A stretch of 64,000 nucleotides of DNA from Setomelanomma holmii (GCA_010015745.1 ML978163.1:62001-126000); one strand, 5' to 3'; shown: positions 1-11,936, counted from the stretch's first letter. Made by a program: numbers and translations. Notes: generated by a model from the letters alone, not told the origin.

Positions 1-1648
1 AGCTGAGCGCCCTTGCGGCCGATGAGGGACCAAGGAAGGTTGAACATCTCGTCCATAGATTCGAGCGATTTTCCTGACGTTTCTGGGAGGAAAAACCAAA
101 CCCAGACAAGACCGATGGCCGTAACACAGCTGAAGAACAGCATGGTGCCACCAGTAGTCATGCCAATGAACATGAGAGGGACAGCCTTGGAGTTTCCGTA
201 CTGATTCACAAAGTGGAAGGTCATGGCAATCGAACCACCGAGAGCACGGAGCCGGAGAGGGTAGATCTCAGAGTTGATCAAGTACTGGATGCTGTTCCAT
301 CCTAACGCCCAACCGAAGCCGCTGAAGTAGATCATGACGATTGCGCCCATGGCAGCGTGTTTCTGGCTTGAAGTCTGAGGGACGGAGTTGTCGCTGATTT
401 TGTTATCGATGAGAAGGAAGATCGCCATGTACAGCATCGATACGAGCTGCAGTGTGATACCAGTGGCGAGAGAGCGTTTGCGACCGATGAAGTCGATGAG
501 AAAGAATGCGCAGATCATGGAGGATACGAATTTGACGACACCAAAGATAGCAGTGGCGAAGAGCTTCTCATTCCGTCCAGTGGTACCCCTGCAAAAGTCA
601 GTCTATGTCCCAAAACCAGATTATACAGTCCCAACTTACATCATGGCGAAGTACTGGGGTGCGTAGATCGTGATACTATTGGCACCAGACCACTGCGAAA
701 GAAGTTGCGAGAAGATACTGAGCTGGAGACGGTAGAGATTGGCGCGGCTCGCGAAAAGCTCGCGAATCGGTCCAAGCCAAGTTGTGCCCATCGTCGCCTC
801 TCGCTCACGGTTGAGCTGATCGTTGATGTCGATGACTTCGGAGGTAATGTACGGGTGGTCCGCAGGTAGCTGGCGCAACCGGGAAAGATTGTCGAGCGCT
901 TCTTCGTGGCGGCCGACCTTGATCAACCAACGAGGCGACTCGCGGCTGAAGAAGGAGAGGGTGAAGATGATGCCGGCAAACATTAGGTGCATGCTGTTGG
1001 GAACGAGCCATTGTGCGTCAGTGTGCGAAGAGATGTGGATCGACGAACCCCAGGAAGCGAAGTACGCAAGCATGATGCCACTGTCGACTCAATCAGTATG
1101 GTCGTCCCTTCCAGCGAACATTTCTGCGCTTACAGGTAGACAGCACCGGCGAAGGCGCAAACGCAAAGACCACGAATAGCTCTTGGTGCAGTCTCTGCGA
1201 GGTAGGTTGGTGCAACGACTGTGGTCTGGCCAATACCGACGCCAGCAATGAAGCGGCCAGCATATATCATTCCAATGCTGCCGGTCTTCGCCGACGCAAG
1301 GAAGATCGTGATACCGGTGACCCATAGGAGGCAAAGCTGTCGGGTTGCCCACAATCGACCAATCTTGTCGGTAAGATAAAACGCGATCATGGCCCCAAGG
1401 ATGCTGCCCATCTGAACCATTGATGTAATGTTCGACAGTAGCTCCGCGATCTCGTGCTTCGACTTTGTCTTGTCATTGAGACCAAACTTCTTCCTGAAGG
1501 GCTCCAACTCCGAAGTGGTACCAATTAGTCCTTCATCAATACCACGAGCTGCACCCATAAGGCCAAACAAAAAGACTCCATACCAAAGGCGCCAGTTGAG
1601 CGACTCCTTGGGAGTGTCCTTCAGGTTCTCTCTCCAGGGGTTCCACAT
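1..1648 (-). CDS. MFS sugar/quinate-type transporter (3' end beyond window)
   Basis: Plasma-membrane sugar porter of the major facilitator superfamily. Exons read as 1648-1134, 1080-640 and 588 to beyond base 1, with GT-AG introns of 53 and 51 bp that restore frame (GAVY-LGIML and YFAM-GTTGR). Visible family marks are a first transmembrane segment followed by RGIDEGLIG, the loop DKIGRLWATRQ, GRFIAGVGIGQ, the ESPRWL motif after helix 6, and PETSGKSLE after helix 12, followed by a LPWSLIGRKG tail. That tail and the overall pattern resemble quinate permease and related fungal sugar porters. The ATG at 1648 is chosen because it gives a short MWNPWRENLK cytosolic start; upstream in-frame codons lack homologous character. 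It heads a run of three minus-strand genes with the broken Ldh2-family gene and the Gal80-like gene. The substrate cannot be assigned. Confidence 0.88.
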
Positions 1649-2468
1649 GCTGGGCAAATCTCTGTGGCAGGTCTTGATAGAGAAAGTGGAATGAGGGTTG
1701 CGCAAGATTGACAGGCGTGAAGTCTGAGTGACAGGTAGGACGGGACCCTTTATAATGATCTGGAAACCCCAGTCGTGGGGTGTGCAATGCTGAGAAGTGT
1801 AAAGCGGAGCGATCATGACCTGCTCGTGCTCCTCAACCACCCAGACTTCGGAGCGACCGAATCACATACCCTACCACACCATGATGCCAAGCTACAAGTC
1901 TTGTGGATCGTCTTGCACCAGGCCGAACTTACATAGCAGGCAATTGGAGCCTTTCATGGTGGCCCCGACTTCTCCCGTTTTGCCTCGCCTCGAGGTCAAA
2001 TGCCGCACACCAAAAGCCGAATCTCAGCTGCTTCTTTGCGCTTTCGGAAGGCCGCACAACCCCAATCTGAGTCGATGTTACACCGGCGTACATGCTCAAA
2101 GGCTCAGCGCGGTGCTTTGCATGCTTGGCATGCTTCCTCGCATGCTTGGTGGGGCAAAGCTTCCTTGATCATGCATCTGCGGAGCTTAGCACCGGCGCCG
2201 TTGACGATGATGAACCTATGGCATCTGTTGGATCAGCGTGTCGAATAACACCCCGCAATCCTTCAACGCGCCACACCTGCACCGACGAGGTTGGGAACGA
2301 CAATTTTTCGCGACTCGTGTGACTTCACCGAAGTGCGACCGCGCTTCTGGTCAAAGATCATTGGTCGACTACTTCGCACGCGGACGCAAAAGTAGCACCC
2401 CAGAGCGTTCCTCCGCGACGAGGTCCACTTTTCGGTCGACATACCTCCGACGCACATCGGCTACGCTT
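1649..2468. other. intergenic; GCATGC-rich patch
   Basis: No convincing gene. It contains the promoter side of the transporter gene and, at about 2114-2160, three GCATGC palindromes flanked by gctttgc and its inverse gcaaagc. Confidence 0.5.
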
Positions 2469-3544
2469 CTAGAGTCTTGCATTAGTGGCCGGTGGTGTGG
2501 TCGTGAGAGGTGCGGCTCCAACACGTGCGGCTTCCTGGTTCAACGCCTCCACTTCTGCATCTAGTAGTGGGATGCGCTCCTCTTTGTTCAAATCTTCAAT
2601 CTCGCCCGGGAAGTAGATGCGTTCAGTGCCCTCCATCTTGTCGGAGCCGACGACTCGATGGTAGAGGTAGTCCATCCGCTGCCTGAAGTTTTCTATTGTT
2701 ACGAAGAGACCCGGTTTGATAGCGACGAGGAAATGACCCACGTCTGCCGGCTTCGTGGGGTCGTAAGGATTGGTGACATGTCCAGCAAATGCGCTACCAG
2801 AAAATACTCCAGAGAAAACGTCCATCATGATAGCAAGAGCGGATCCTTTAGGTCCACCCATTGGGAGCATGACTCCTTCAAACGCCTCGGCAGGGTCTTC
2901 TGTTCTCCGACCGTCTTTGCTGAGCGCCCAGTCGCTAGGTACCTTCTCTCCTCTTCGCAAAGCTTTGTATATCTTCCCGCGCGCGCGGCGACAGATGGCG
3001 CCATGTCCAATATGAACGGTCGGCCCTTGTTCCCAGCTGGCGCCCCGCACGCGATCGGTGAGATGCCCATGAGCTTTGACCTCCCTCCCCAGGCGGGCAG
3101 GGCGGGAGAAGAGTTCGTGAATACCAAACTCATCATATCTGCATCAAGTGCTTGATGGACTACCCAAGCTGACATACCGAAATGATTCGAGTGCTTTACT
3201 GAAACAAGACCTACTCCAATCTTGCTTGCCATATCAATGGCTGCAGCCATGCCCATGCTTGCTGCAAGAAAGCCAGAACCGTTATGCTGAGCAACGGCAG
3301 GAGTGACTTGGTGGATAGTCGGTGATGCGGTTGCATCTAAAACACCTTCTCGTACGCGGGCCATATATGATTGGATCCTATTCATCCCGTGAGTGTCAAC
3401 GCCTGCCAGGTCAGCGTCGACAAGACACTGGGCGACAATGATAGCGTTGTCTTACGGGACTCCATTGCCGATAAGGACCCTCTCAACGAAACTTCGTGCA
3501 TCGGAAACGTTGACATGATGCATCTGCTGCCGCTCGATAGACAT
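2469..3544 (-). pseudogene. Ldh2/MdhB-family dehydrogenase, disabled
   Basis: Remnant of an NAD(P)-dependent 2-hydroxy-acid/malate-L-lactate dehydrogenase of the Ldh2 family. Conserved family pieces remain in order: VDTHGMNRI near the N-terminus, KHSNHFGMS, PAWGGRSKLMG, ILDMAPSVAAR, then GKIYKALRRG, MLPMGGPKGSALA and GSAFAGHV. Two lesions are visible. A TAA at 3454-3452 sits between GNGVP and DNAIIV, where the family would have a glutamate-like codon. Near 2991-2975 two extra bases in a GC-dinucleotide run shift the frame between SVAAR and GKIYK. The proposed start is the ATG at 3544 (MSIERQQM), but the frame is open further upstream, so the true start is uncertain. No GT-AG intron repairs either break. 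The neighbours suggest it once belonged to a small catabolic cluster. Assembly error could explain the GC-run indel but hardly the nonsense codon. Confidence 0.82.
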
Positions 3545-3937
3545 CTTGGCAATGACTGGGTCGGCGTATCGTCCGAGGGCGGCCTGAAGGTGTAGAAGTA
3601 CTGAGCGACAAGGCGGGAGCTCGACTCATTTGTGAGAGATCAGGTGGAATCATGAGTCAACGAGTCACCGCAGATCTGGAGTTCTCTGGGTTGTTGAGAT
3701 GTCAGTGGTGAGAATCTCGAGCTTCTCGCATGTTCGACTCAAAGCAGTTTAGCGCCAAGCGCAGCCGGGAAGGCGCCGTCGGCGGCATCCTTCGAAGCAA
3801 CTACCACCAGTGTGCTTCGACCTGCATACCTCACATGGAGTGCTCGAGCGAAGAGAGCACAGGAAAGATTACAGGTGTATAGCTACCACAGAGTTCCGGA
3901 TCCTCTTGAATTTAGCGGAACCTACCAAGCCCAGGAA
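3545..3937. other. intergenic, nothing recognised
   Basis: Spacer between the broken dehydrogenase and the 3' end of the Gal80-like gene. I see no coding pattern or repeat. Confidence 0.4.
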
Positions 3938-5153
3938 CTACAAGTAATTCTCCCTTGTTCCTCGCTCTGCACTCCGATATATTGCGTCGATCATCTTGTG
4001 ACGGAGGAGCGCATCTTCAAAAGTCGTCACACTGTAGCCCTTATCGGTACCAACACCTGCCCATGCATCCCAAGCTTTGCCAACGTTGAAGGAAAAGTCT
4101 GGCGCTTTCTCGACCTCAATATCTTCGATGCCATCATCTTTCGCCAGCTTGACTTTTGGTTGGAACATCTGGACGTGGCCACCCATCTTCCCGCCTTCAA
4201 GCACAAGCGTTGCATCAGTGCCGTTGATCTCCCAGTAGAAGTCGCGACCTGTGCGCGATAAAGCTGGCGCATACATGACATCAACGAGTCCACCTCCATT
4301 GGCGAGCTTGCCAATCATGTTCACATAATCATGCGCAGTCTTCTGGACCTTCTTCGTCGGCTTGCCATCTGCGCCCACTAGTTCTAGCTCCGGTCGATGA
4401 TTGGCTAGGGTAGCTGAAATGTCCTTGACCTCGCCTAGCACGTAGCATAGGGCGTCTACAGCATGGCCGAAGGGAATGGTAACAAGGTTCGCCCCGGCTT
4501 CGATAGGTAGAGCATAGAGAAAGCCCTGTTGGATGGTGGGACCGAAGATCATGCCCTATAATGAGCATATATCAGTAACCAGTAGACGATGTGTTCAGAA
4601 TAAAAAGCTGCACTTACATGACCATACATCGTCGTTCCCAGGACCTTGCCGAGCTTGCCGGATGCTACGATCTCTTTCGCCTTAAGGATAGAAGGGTTTT
4701 GGCGTGCTTGTAGACCAACCATGGTTCGAACACCCTTCGTCTTAGCCAACTGGACAAGCTCTTCTGCTTCGGATAAGTTGCGAGCAAGTGGCCATTCTGA
4801 AAAGACATCCTTTCCAGCTTGCAGCGCTGGCTTGATCAGATCATAATGCTCTGGTACATTGACGCTCACCGCGACGATGTCGACGTTTGCATCCAAGGCA
4901 ATGTCCGAAGGGCTGTCGTGTGTTGCGACGTCTTCGAGCTTGTACTCTTTGGCAGCTGCTTCAGCCGACGCTTTGGAGCTGTTTTGAAGCGCGGTGATCT
5001 TGTAGAGATCGGTCTTTTGTAGGTAGCCGAGATGACTTCGCGAGGCCCAGGAGCTGTATTGAAGTCAACCATCTTAACTCGTCAATCATGGGGTTGCACT
5101 TGCCCTTTTGCTGAGAGACCAATCAGGCCGATGCGCTTTTGCGAATCGGGCAT
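3938..5153 (-). CDS. Gal80-like Gfo/Idh/MocA family protein
   Basis: A 367-residue Rossmann-fold protein. Exons are 5153-5104, 5053-4618 and 4555-3938. The first intron (5103-5054) uses a GC donor (AGG|GCAAGT) and is the only solution I found that joins GLIGLSAKG to SSWASRSHLGYLQ; the second (4617-4556) is GT-AG. N-terminal IGLIGLSAKG is the dinucleotide-binding turn. Where Gfo/Idh/MocA enzymes carry the catalytic EKP motif, this protein has SEWPLARN, as in the Gal80 branch. The later GLQARQNPSILKAKE and FGHAVDALCY segments also match Gal80-type proteins. This suggests a sugar-sensing or regulatory role, or a non-standard oxidoreductase. It lies downstream of an MFS sugar porter and a broken dehydrogenase in the same orientation. 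Galactose specificity is not shown by the sequence. Confidence 0.88.
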
Positions 5154-6329
5154 TGTGGCACTGGTGGCGTCGCTTATTTCGGATTACTGTGAGAACTTGG
5201 TTATACCAAAGGCGTTTTTGTCTGTCTTCTCTGATGGTCCCGAATGAGTTTTGTGCACTCCGCTACAAGTCTCATGTATGCTTATTAATGCTCTGGTGAC
5301 AATGACGTTGGTACTGCTTCCCAAGAAGAGGGGCTTCCGCCGCAAGCCTCATCGACCGAAATTCGTCCGCATCGTTCTTATCTGTGCATTAACCTCAGTG
5401 TCGACCAGCCTTGCGCTCCGCAGCGTTGGCCTCGCACTCGCATTCGTATATCGCACGAAACCTGGATCTTGTACGACATTCTAGGGGCTTCTCAGATGCA
5501 CGGCAGTTGTCACTAGTGACCACGCTGGATAAGGGCTGCCGCGGATCCATGGATTCGGCGCTGTACTGCTGTGGTATGATATGAGAGTCGATCGCGTATT
5601 TGATCATTATTCGATACTCAAATGTATTTCAGTCACCCCTGGGTGGGTTGAGGCAGGAGCTTTACCATGACGCGTGCGACCCGAGAGTCGATAAAACTTT
5701 GGGCGTAGCATCGTCGGCAACTGTACCCGTCCTCGTGTCGCACGCGTAAAGTTTGTCTCGAGTCTAGAAATGGGTGTCGAGGCTAAGGAGGGCAAGAACA
5801 GGTTGGAAGAGAACACGATTGCGCTAGCACATGCCTAACAAATAGAAGGGGCAGGCCTGTGAGGACAAGTGAGCTTACAGAGGCACAGCAGAGAAGAGTG
5901 TAGGGTTAGACGGTAAATGCGACATCGAATGCGAGCTTTGCGAGTATGCCAATCCTGGCGTTATGCGATGGGAGCGGTCCCATGAGGCAGAGTTTTTCGG
6001 TCCACGTAATCACTAGCCTAATTGGTTGTTGCATCTGCGCTTCGGCAAGCTCGCTCCTAACAATACACAGAGCAGTTCCCAAGCACCTCGTGTCATCGCA
6101 CGAAAGGTCATGTCTGAGTTCAGCCCGTGGAGGCTAAGCTGCCGAGCATGGCATGGATATGCGATATGATTGCATCGAGCGGCCAAGTCGAACTGACATC
6201 TGCTGCCTGCCACTTCCAACAGTCGCGTCCGGGCGTTATGCGCGGCGCAACCCTGACTATATCATCCACGTCTAATCACTTTCACTGCAGCCGTAACCCA
6301 TCGCTCAGATCTCTGCAGAGAACTTCGAC
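5154..6329. other. intergenic, nothing recognised
   Basis: About 1.2 kb between the divergent Gal80-like gene and the P450. Only short uncharacteristic reading frames are present; it probably holds both promoters. Confidence 0.4.
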
Positions 6330-8135
6330 ATGGAGATGCGTATATATCTGGCTTCCTTTTTCGTTGGTGTTCTCCTTCACGCTCTGGTCTTCTCTAGGAA
6401 CGAATGGGACCGTCGTTCGCCATGGATCTTTTACTTCTTCGCCTCGCTACATATAATTGGCGTTTTCATCCTCAGCTTGTATTGCAAGCACCGCTTCATT
6501 AAATCATTGCACGAGACCGGTGTTCTTGAGTTTGTTCTGTTGGGTGGTCTTTCCTCTTCCTTGATGGTGTATCGTCTTTTCTTTCATCCCCTCGGGTCAT
6601 TCCACGGACCCATCGGGGCGCGTCTCTCTGCGTTTTGGTTCACCAAAGAAAGCATACCGGACCTGATGTTCTATGTTAAGCTCCGCAGATTTCATGATGA
6701 CCTTGGTGATTTTATCAGAATCAGTAAGCGCTCAAACTGCATGCATCTATCAGCGATGCTGAATCTATGACAAAGGACCTCGTGAGCCCTCTATAAGACA
6801 CCCAGATACGATTGTGGACATTCATGGGCCAAGGAACCGGATTCGAAAAGCCGACTTCTACGAGCAGAACGATCCACTCATGAGTCTCCAGATGAGCCGA
6901 GACGTGGGGTTTCACAAGCATCAGCGCAAGTATTGGGACAAAGCATTCCACCATAAGGGTACGTCGGCACTTCCAAACCGTTATCAGTTCTGACGCGACA
7001 CTTTACAGCCCTGACGGAATACACCCCTCTGCTACTCGAGCATTATAAAATTCTCTTCGACATTTTCAGCACACATGCTGCAGCTGGAAACCCAGTAAAT
7101 GCAAGCAACCTTCTATTGGACCTGTTCTTCGACGTTGTCTCCGAGCTCACCTTTGGGAAGTCCTTCAATGCACTAACGGAGAAGCAACGTAATCCGATCA
7201 TACAAGAGTTCTTGCAGCAGCAGAAGGTAGTGGGCTTCATGCTCCAACACATGCCACTATTCTATCTTGCCAGGTGCTTGCCCGTTGTGCAAGAACGAAT
7301 GAACGCTTGGTTAGGCTGGTACGACAACGCACTTGAACAGCGCGAGAAGGTGAGTCATTTCGACTGGCTTGGGCAGCATTACGACTGACCTTGGTAGATG
7401 GTATCTTCCTCGCCAGACTTCTACACATACTTGTCGCAATCTGAACACTTCAGTATCCACGGCATCCAGGAGGATCAGCTAGCGATCATCGCCGGCGCTG
7501 ACACTAATGCTATCACGATCTCCAACGCTTGTTGCCTGCTCTGTTGTCATTCCGAGTATCAGGTGAAGCTGTATCAGGAGCTGAAGGACCTTCCTATACA
7601 TCATGGCATGATCGACGATCAGCACCTCGCTGGTATTCCTATACTATCAGCTATCATCTATGAGGTCCTCCGACTGCACCCGCCAGTACCTGGCGAACTT
7701 CAACGCTTGAATCCTCCAGAGGCCGCGATCATAGCAGGCCGTTTTGTCCCGGGCGATATGGTGATATCCACTCCGACCTATGCCGTCCAAAGAGGTTAGT
7801 ACTGAGCCCGACTATCATTCGATACTAATGACAACCCAGATCAACGCACGTTCATTCAACCACATGACTTCATTCCAGAACGATGGTTCACTCAGCCAGA
7901 GCTCATTCTTCGCAAGGACGCTTTCGTTGCGTTTGGGTACGGCGCTTACAACTGCGCTGGCAAGTCTCTCGCCATGTTACAGCTGCGTATGGTGCTTGCC
8001 ATGATCGTTCGCAACTTCAAGATCTTCGTCCCTACTGGCAGAGAGAACGAGTTTCAGCATTTTATTGATGACCAGTCGGATTGTTTCGGAATACATCTGC
8101 AACCTCTGCCGTTGCTATTGAAGGTAAGGACGTAG
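6330..8135 (+). CDS. cytochrome P450 monooxygenase
   Basis: A 536-residue microsomal P450. Exons are 6330-6723, 6776-6958, 7009-7349, 7398-7794 and 7840-8135, with introns of 45-52 bp, all GT-AG and all restoring frame. The N-terminus carries several hydrophobic segments (residues about 5-20, 33-50 and 68-85), as in fungal P450s of the tryprostatin-hydroxylase/benzoate-hydroxylase type, followed by a proline-rich hinge (FFHPLGSFHGPIG). The oxygen-binding helix I reads AGADTNA, the K-helix ExxR is EVLRLHPP, the PERF-like motif is PERWF, and the heme loop is FGYGAYNCAGKSLA with the cysteine ligand. All catalytic signatures are intact. No biosynthetic core gene is nearby, so a secondary-metabolism role is not supported; detoxification or an orphan role is equally possible. 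Confidence 0.93.
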
Positions 8136-8462
8136 CAATGTGCTAAAGATATAGTCTCAAGATGATTGTGGAGATACGTGAAGTGTGATCGCAGATGTCC
8201 GTCGAACCCGGCGGAGGCTTTCACTCCATAAGGAGCGAAATGCTCTGGAGCACTCCGGGGAGTCGAGAAAACCGCTGCAGGTGAAGCGCCCACACAATGC
8301 TTCCGACCATGGAGCCCATTCACTCACGTATTTGAGCATCCAGCACCTAAGAAGTTTAATCACACCACTTCTTTTGGCCTCTGCCCTTCCTTCCGCTCAA
8401 CTCCTAAATCACAACCACTTCACATGGTGTTCCTACAACTGGCTTGCTATATCTTTGCAAAG
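8136..8462. other. intergenic, nothing recognised
   Basis: Spacer between the P450 stop and the kinase remnant. No feature seen. Confidence 0.35.
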
Positions 8463-9806
8463 ATGTCGAAAGATTCCACACCCTTAGTCCGGGATCCTGC
8501 TCGACGGCCATCGAATGGTCATGACTCAGAGGAGACACTGGTGGCGTCTTCATCATCGTCAAAGCGGTACCGTCTTGCTCGTCTTCTCAAAGACGGTGGC
8601 GAAGCAGCCAAGAAACACCTGTAGGCAAAGTTTGGTCACATAAGCGCAGCAAGAACGATTGGCAAGAACATTCCAGGTCGTGGCCGATACACGACATTAC
8701 GATACCTTGGCCACGGTGGGAATGGCAATGTTTATCTGTGTCGCGACCGTAAGATGGGTGTGCTGGTAGCTGTCACCTCTGACAGAAGTGGAAACTCTCC
8801 AGCTTCTAGGTCCACATCCAAACATTGTCCGTTACCGTGCTATGCTTCACCATCGGAACCTACAGGACGTTTTGGAGCTCGTTTTCGAATACTGCGAGAT
8901 GGGAGACTTGGTAAGCTACATCCATGGTATTGAGGATGAATTTCCAGAATTGTTCCTGTGGCACATGTACAAGAACATCGCCGACGGCCTCAATCACAAT
9001 CATAGTGCCGGTATTGTGCATGGAGATCTGAAGCCGGCCAACATCCTGCTTTCGTCTCCGCCTTCTGGCGAACTGTTCCCGATCCCTAAAGTCGCTGACT
9101 TTGGCGCGGCAGCAATTGATCCGGCACGCAACATACCACTAGGACACCTCGCGACATCTTTTTGGCAGCCTCCAGAAACGGACTGGCGCTATGGAGCAGA
9201 AGCGGACATTTGGGCTCTAGGATGCATCGTCCACGAACTTGCCCTGTGCAGCCTACCAATTTGCGAGCTCGAAGATCCGGACATGGATGCAGAAGTCTGG
9301 CTTGAACTGAGTGGGAAGAGCATACCATCTGAGACATCACACCCGACGCTATACAAGTACTTTACCACTTCCTGGCCTTCCATCCACCATATGTAAGGCG
9401 CGTAGATCAGTGCAAAACATCGACCACGATGTTGTACAGCAAGCTTCTGAACTACATGATGATGCGCGCGCTTGACACCAACTACCGAACGCGTATCACG
9501 AGCCACGAGCTCCATCGCCTCCTGCCCGTACTCGAAAGCCTGGTGCATGAGTTAATGCTTGCTGGTCAAGAAGCTATGCTTGACCAGATTGATGATGGGC
9601 GAGATGGCCACTGGCGCAAAAACAGTACTATGACGGATTCAGGCGTGTTCGAGCAGCTGTTCTATGTTATCACACTGCGAGCAAATCGTGAGCACAACAT
9701 CAACATGTTCTTGTGGGCTACGCCACTGCCAGAGATCATGGACATGAAGGAGCGCACAGCTGCCTACCGGTACGTCGCTGAATTGGACATGCTGCGCGAT
9801 TTGTGA
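8463..9806 (+). pseudogene. protein kinase, disabled by several lesions
   Basis: Remnant of a eukaryotic-type Ser/Thr kinase. Readable pieces are the glycine loop LGHGGNGNVYLC, HPNIVRYRAML, the catalytic loop IVHGDLKPANILL (HGD instead of HRD), VADFGAAA, and WQPPETDWRYGAEADIWALG. The C-terminal part continues as HPPYVRRVDQCK and MLYSKLLNYMMMRALD. Lesions: TAG at 8622-8624; loss of frame at about 8775, right after VAV, where two bases appear missing and the catalytic lysine of the VAVK motif is gone; a second frame change at about 9369, between YKYFTT and LAFHPPY. None coincides with usable splice sites. The start ATG at 8463 (MSKDSTPL) is a guess; 8424 is in frame too. The kinase class is not determined. 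Confidence 0.82.
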
Positions 9807-10368
9807 GCTTGCGAACAACGACTTTCGCGTCATACTCTCCTGATCGACTCTCTGCACCTTCTGCATTGATTTCGTTTTTCATTCGCTCATGAGCTTTTCA
9901 TTAGCACTTTCGCTACTGATTTATTTGTGACGTAAGCGCGAAGTGTGCTTAGAATCGAACAATTTCACCTCTCTTACACCATTCTCTCCTTCACTGCCAA
10001 GATGCTCATCAATTCCATACCGTTCTTTTCATGCTAGATGTCTGTACCAGCACAGCCACTACAGCGATAATTGTCCCATAGAGTCTTCAAGACTGACTGC
10101 TGAGACTCCGTTTCGCAAATCACACGGTGGTCACACACTAACTCTTCTCCGGTCTCTTTCACTTATTCACCATTATTCTCGCGCAATGACGACAGCGCTA
10201 GCACCAGCTCGCAAGTGCAAGGGCCGCTGGAATCCCGCCTTCACCTCTGCCTAGCGTAATCTTGGGACCTCTCACGACTAGCTCCACCTCGAACTCTCCA
10301 GTATTTAAGCGCGACCCTCTGTCACCCAACTCACCCAATCCCTCTATCTGTAACTCATATTCTCAACC
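9807..10368. other. intergenic, pyrimidine-rich promoter region
   Basis: No gene seen. The plus strand is rich in C/T runs, as expected upstream of the next gene. Confidence 0.4.
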
Positions 10369-11936
10369 GTGGATATGTTACCAGCGCGTCGAACGATGCC
10401 CAAACAGACCACCATGGCAGCCAAGAAGCGAGGCGGAGGCGTGCAAAAAGGTGTCGGCAGTAGAGGAGGCGGACGAAGTCAGAGCCATAGGGTATACTCT
10501 GCTTCACCAGCCCCGATCGCCTACGCTGGTGGCCCCGTGCCCCGACTCAAGTTGAAGCTACGCACTCCAGCACCAGAGGCTCAATTTCACCAGAATGTAA
10601 TCGATTTCAGCCAACAAGCCACGGACGTCGTCGAGGAAGAAGATGATGAACAGGAGGAAGAGCTGCCAATCGCGCAGCCCTCACAGCCATCACCCCCCAA
10701 GACTCGTGGACGTCGAGTGAGAAAGCCGAAGAAGTACGAGGACTACGTTGTCGGAAGTGAGATGGACCACGAGATTGAGACAAGCACGGTGAACAAGGTG
10801 GACAGCAGCGACGATGGAGCGGAGTACCAGATGCGTAGCACACCACGTAAGCACCTCAGTCTTCTCGACTACCCTTGGTAAGACCACATGCTGACAGACA
10901 CTCAGCCAGTTTCGACACGCGACGCCAAGAACAACAGAACCAACCTCGTAAGCGCAGTGGCGCTCGAAACCTCAACCATGATGTCTATAGTGACCCCGAC
11001 CCACGACCAAATCTCCTAACCCTGCGTAACACATCCTCTTCAACCGTGACGCCCTCCTCGCCAGCTATCCGTCAGACGCGAAACGACTCGGACCTCAACC
11101 CCGACGATAATGTCTTCCGAATCATGAAAATGCTAACCGGCTCGAGCAGGATCGTCATCGACCTTCCCGACCTCGAAGAGACACCCGGAGTCAAGAAGCC
11201 GTACTCTGCTCCATTTCTGATGCACTTGTACCTCGCAGCGTACGCAGGTGCGAACTGGAATATTTGCGATCTCATAGCCGATACGTGGATCCGTGCATTC
11301 CATAAGCTGCGGAAGCGTGCTGCGCGCGAGAGGTTCGAATTTTGGCGTCCGAACAAGCCATTCTTGGCGAGACTTCCGGGCGAGTATGCGCCGCAGAAGG
11401 AGTGGGCTAGCAAATTACGGACTCAGGACCCATTACTGGCGGACGACGTCACCGACTTCCATGCACACCTGTTAAATCTGCTCTATCAGCGAACCGCACC
11501 AGACTGTGGTGCGCGTTCACTGTGGGCCGACACGATGGCATTGAGAGGGGGCAAACTTGAGGACGCCATGACAAAGGACAAGCAGCGCAAGAAGAAGGAC
11601 GGGAGGACATGGCATCCTGATCTGGTATACGACATCATGCTCACCGGCCTCCGCCTATGTCGGCGCAAGCTCACACTGAAGATCGAGGAGTCGGTCGAGG
11701 GCGCGTGGTGTCAGCGGTACCATGAGCACGGGAAGCATGGTCGGTCGTGCTATCGTGAGATGGCCGCTATGCGGGATCCGGAGAATAGTGACGAAGACGA
11801 GGTGGAACAGTTGATTCAGCAGGCGATGGATGTGGATATGGAGAATGGTGGCGATGCTAAGCATGTGACTTTCCAGGAGTTTGCGGACGGTGAGATGATT
11901 GATGTGGATGCGGAGGGCGATTCTGACGATGAGTAG
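10369..11936 (+). CDS. hypothetical nuclear-type protein with basic and acidic tracts
   Basis: A 502-residue protein from exons 10369-10846 and 10906-11936 (GT-AG intron of 59 bp, joining RSTP to SFDTRRQ). I do not recognise the family. The N-terminal 40 residues are rich in Gly/Arg/Lys. At about residues 105-120 there is an AT-hook-like basic stretch (TRGRRVRKPKKYEDY) preceded by an acidic run (VEEEDDEQEEE). The middle (about 250-420) looks folded, with many Trp and hydrophobic residues (WNICDLIADTWIRAFHKL). The C-terminus is strongly acidic (DVDAEGDSDDE). This architecture suits a chromatin- or DNA-associated protein, but that is inference. Three ATGs (10369, 10375, 10396) compete as start; the first is taken. 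Confidence 0.72.
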
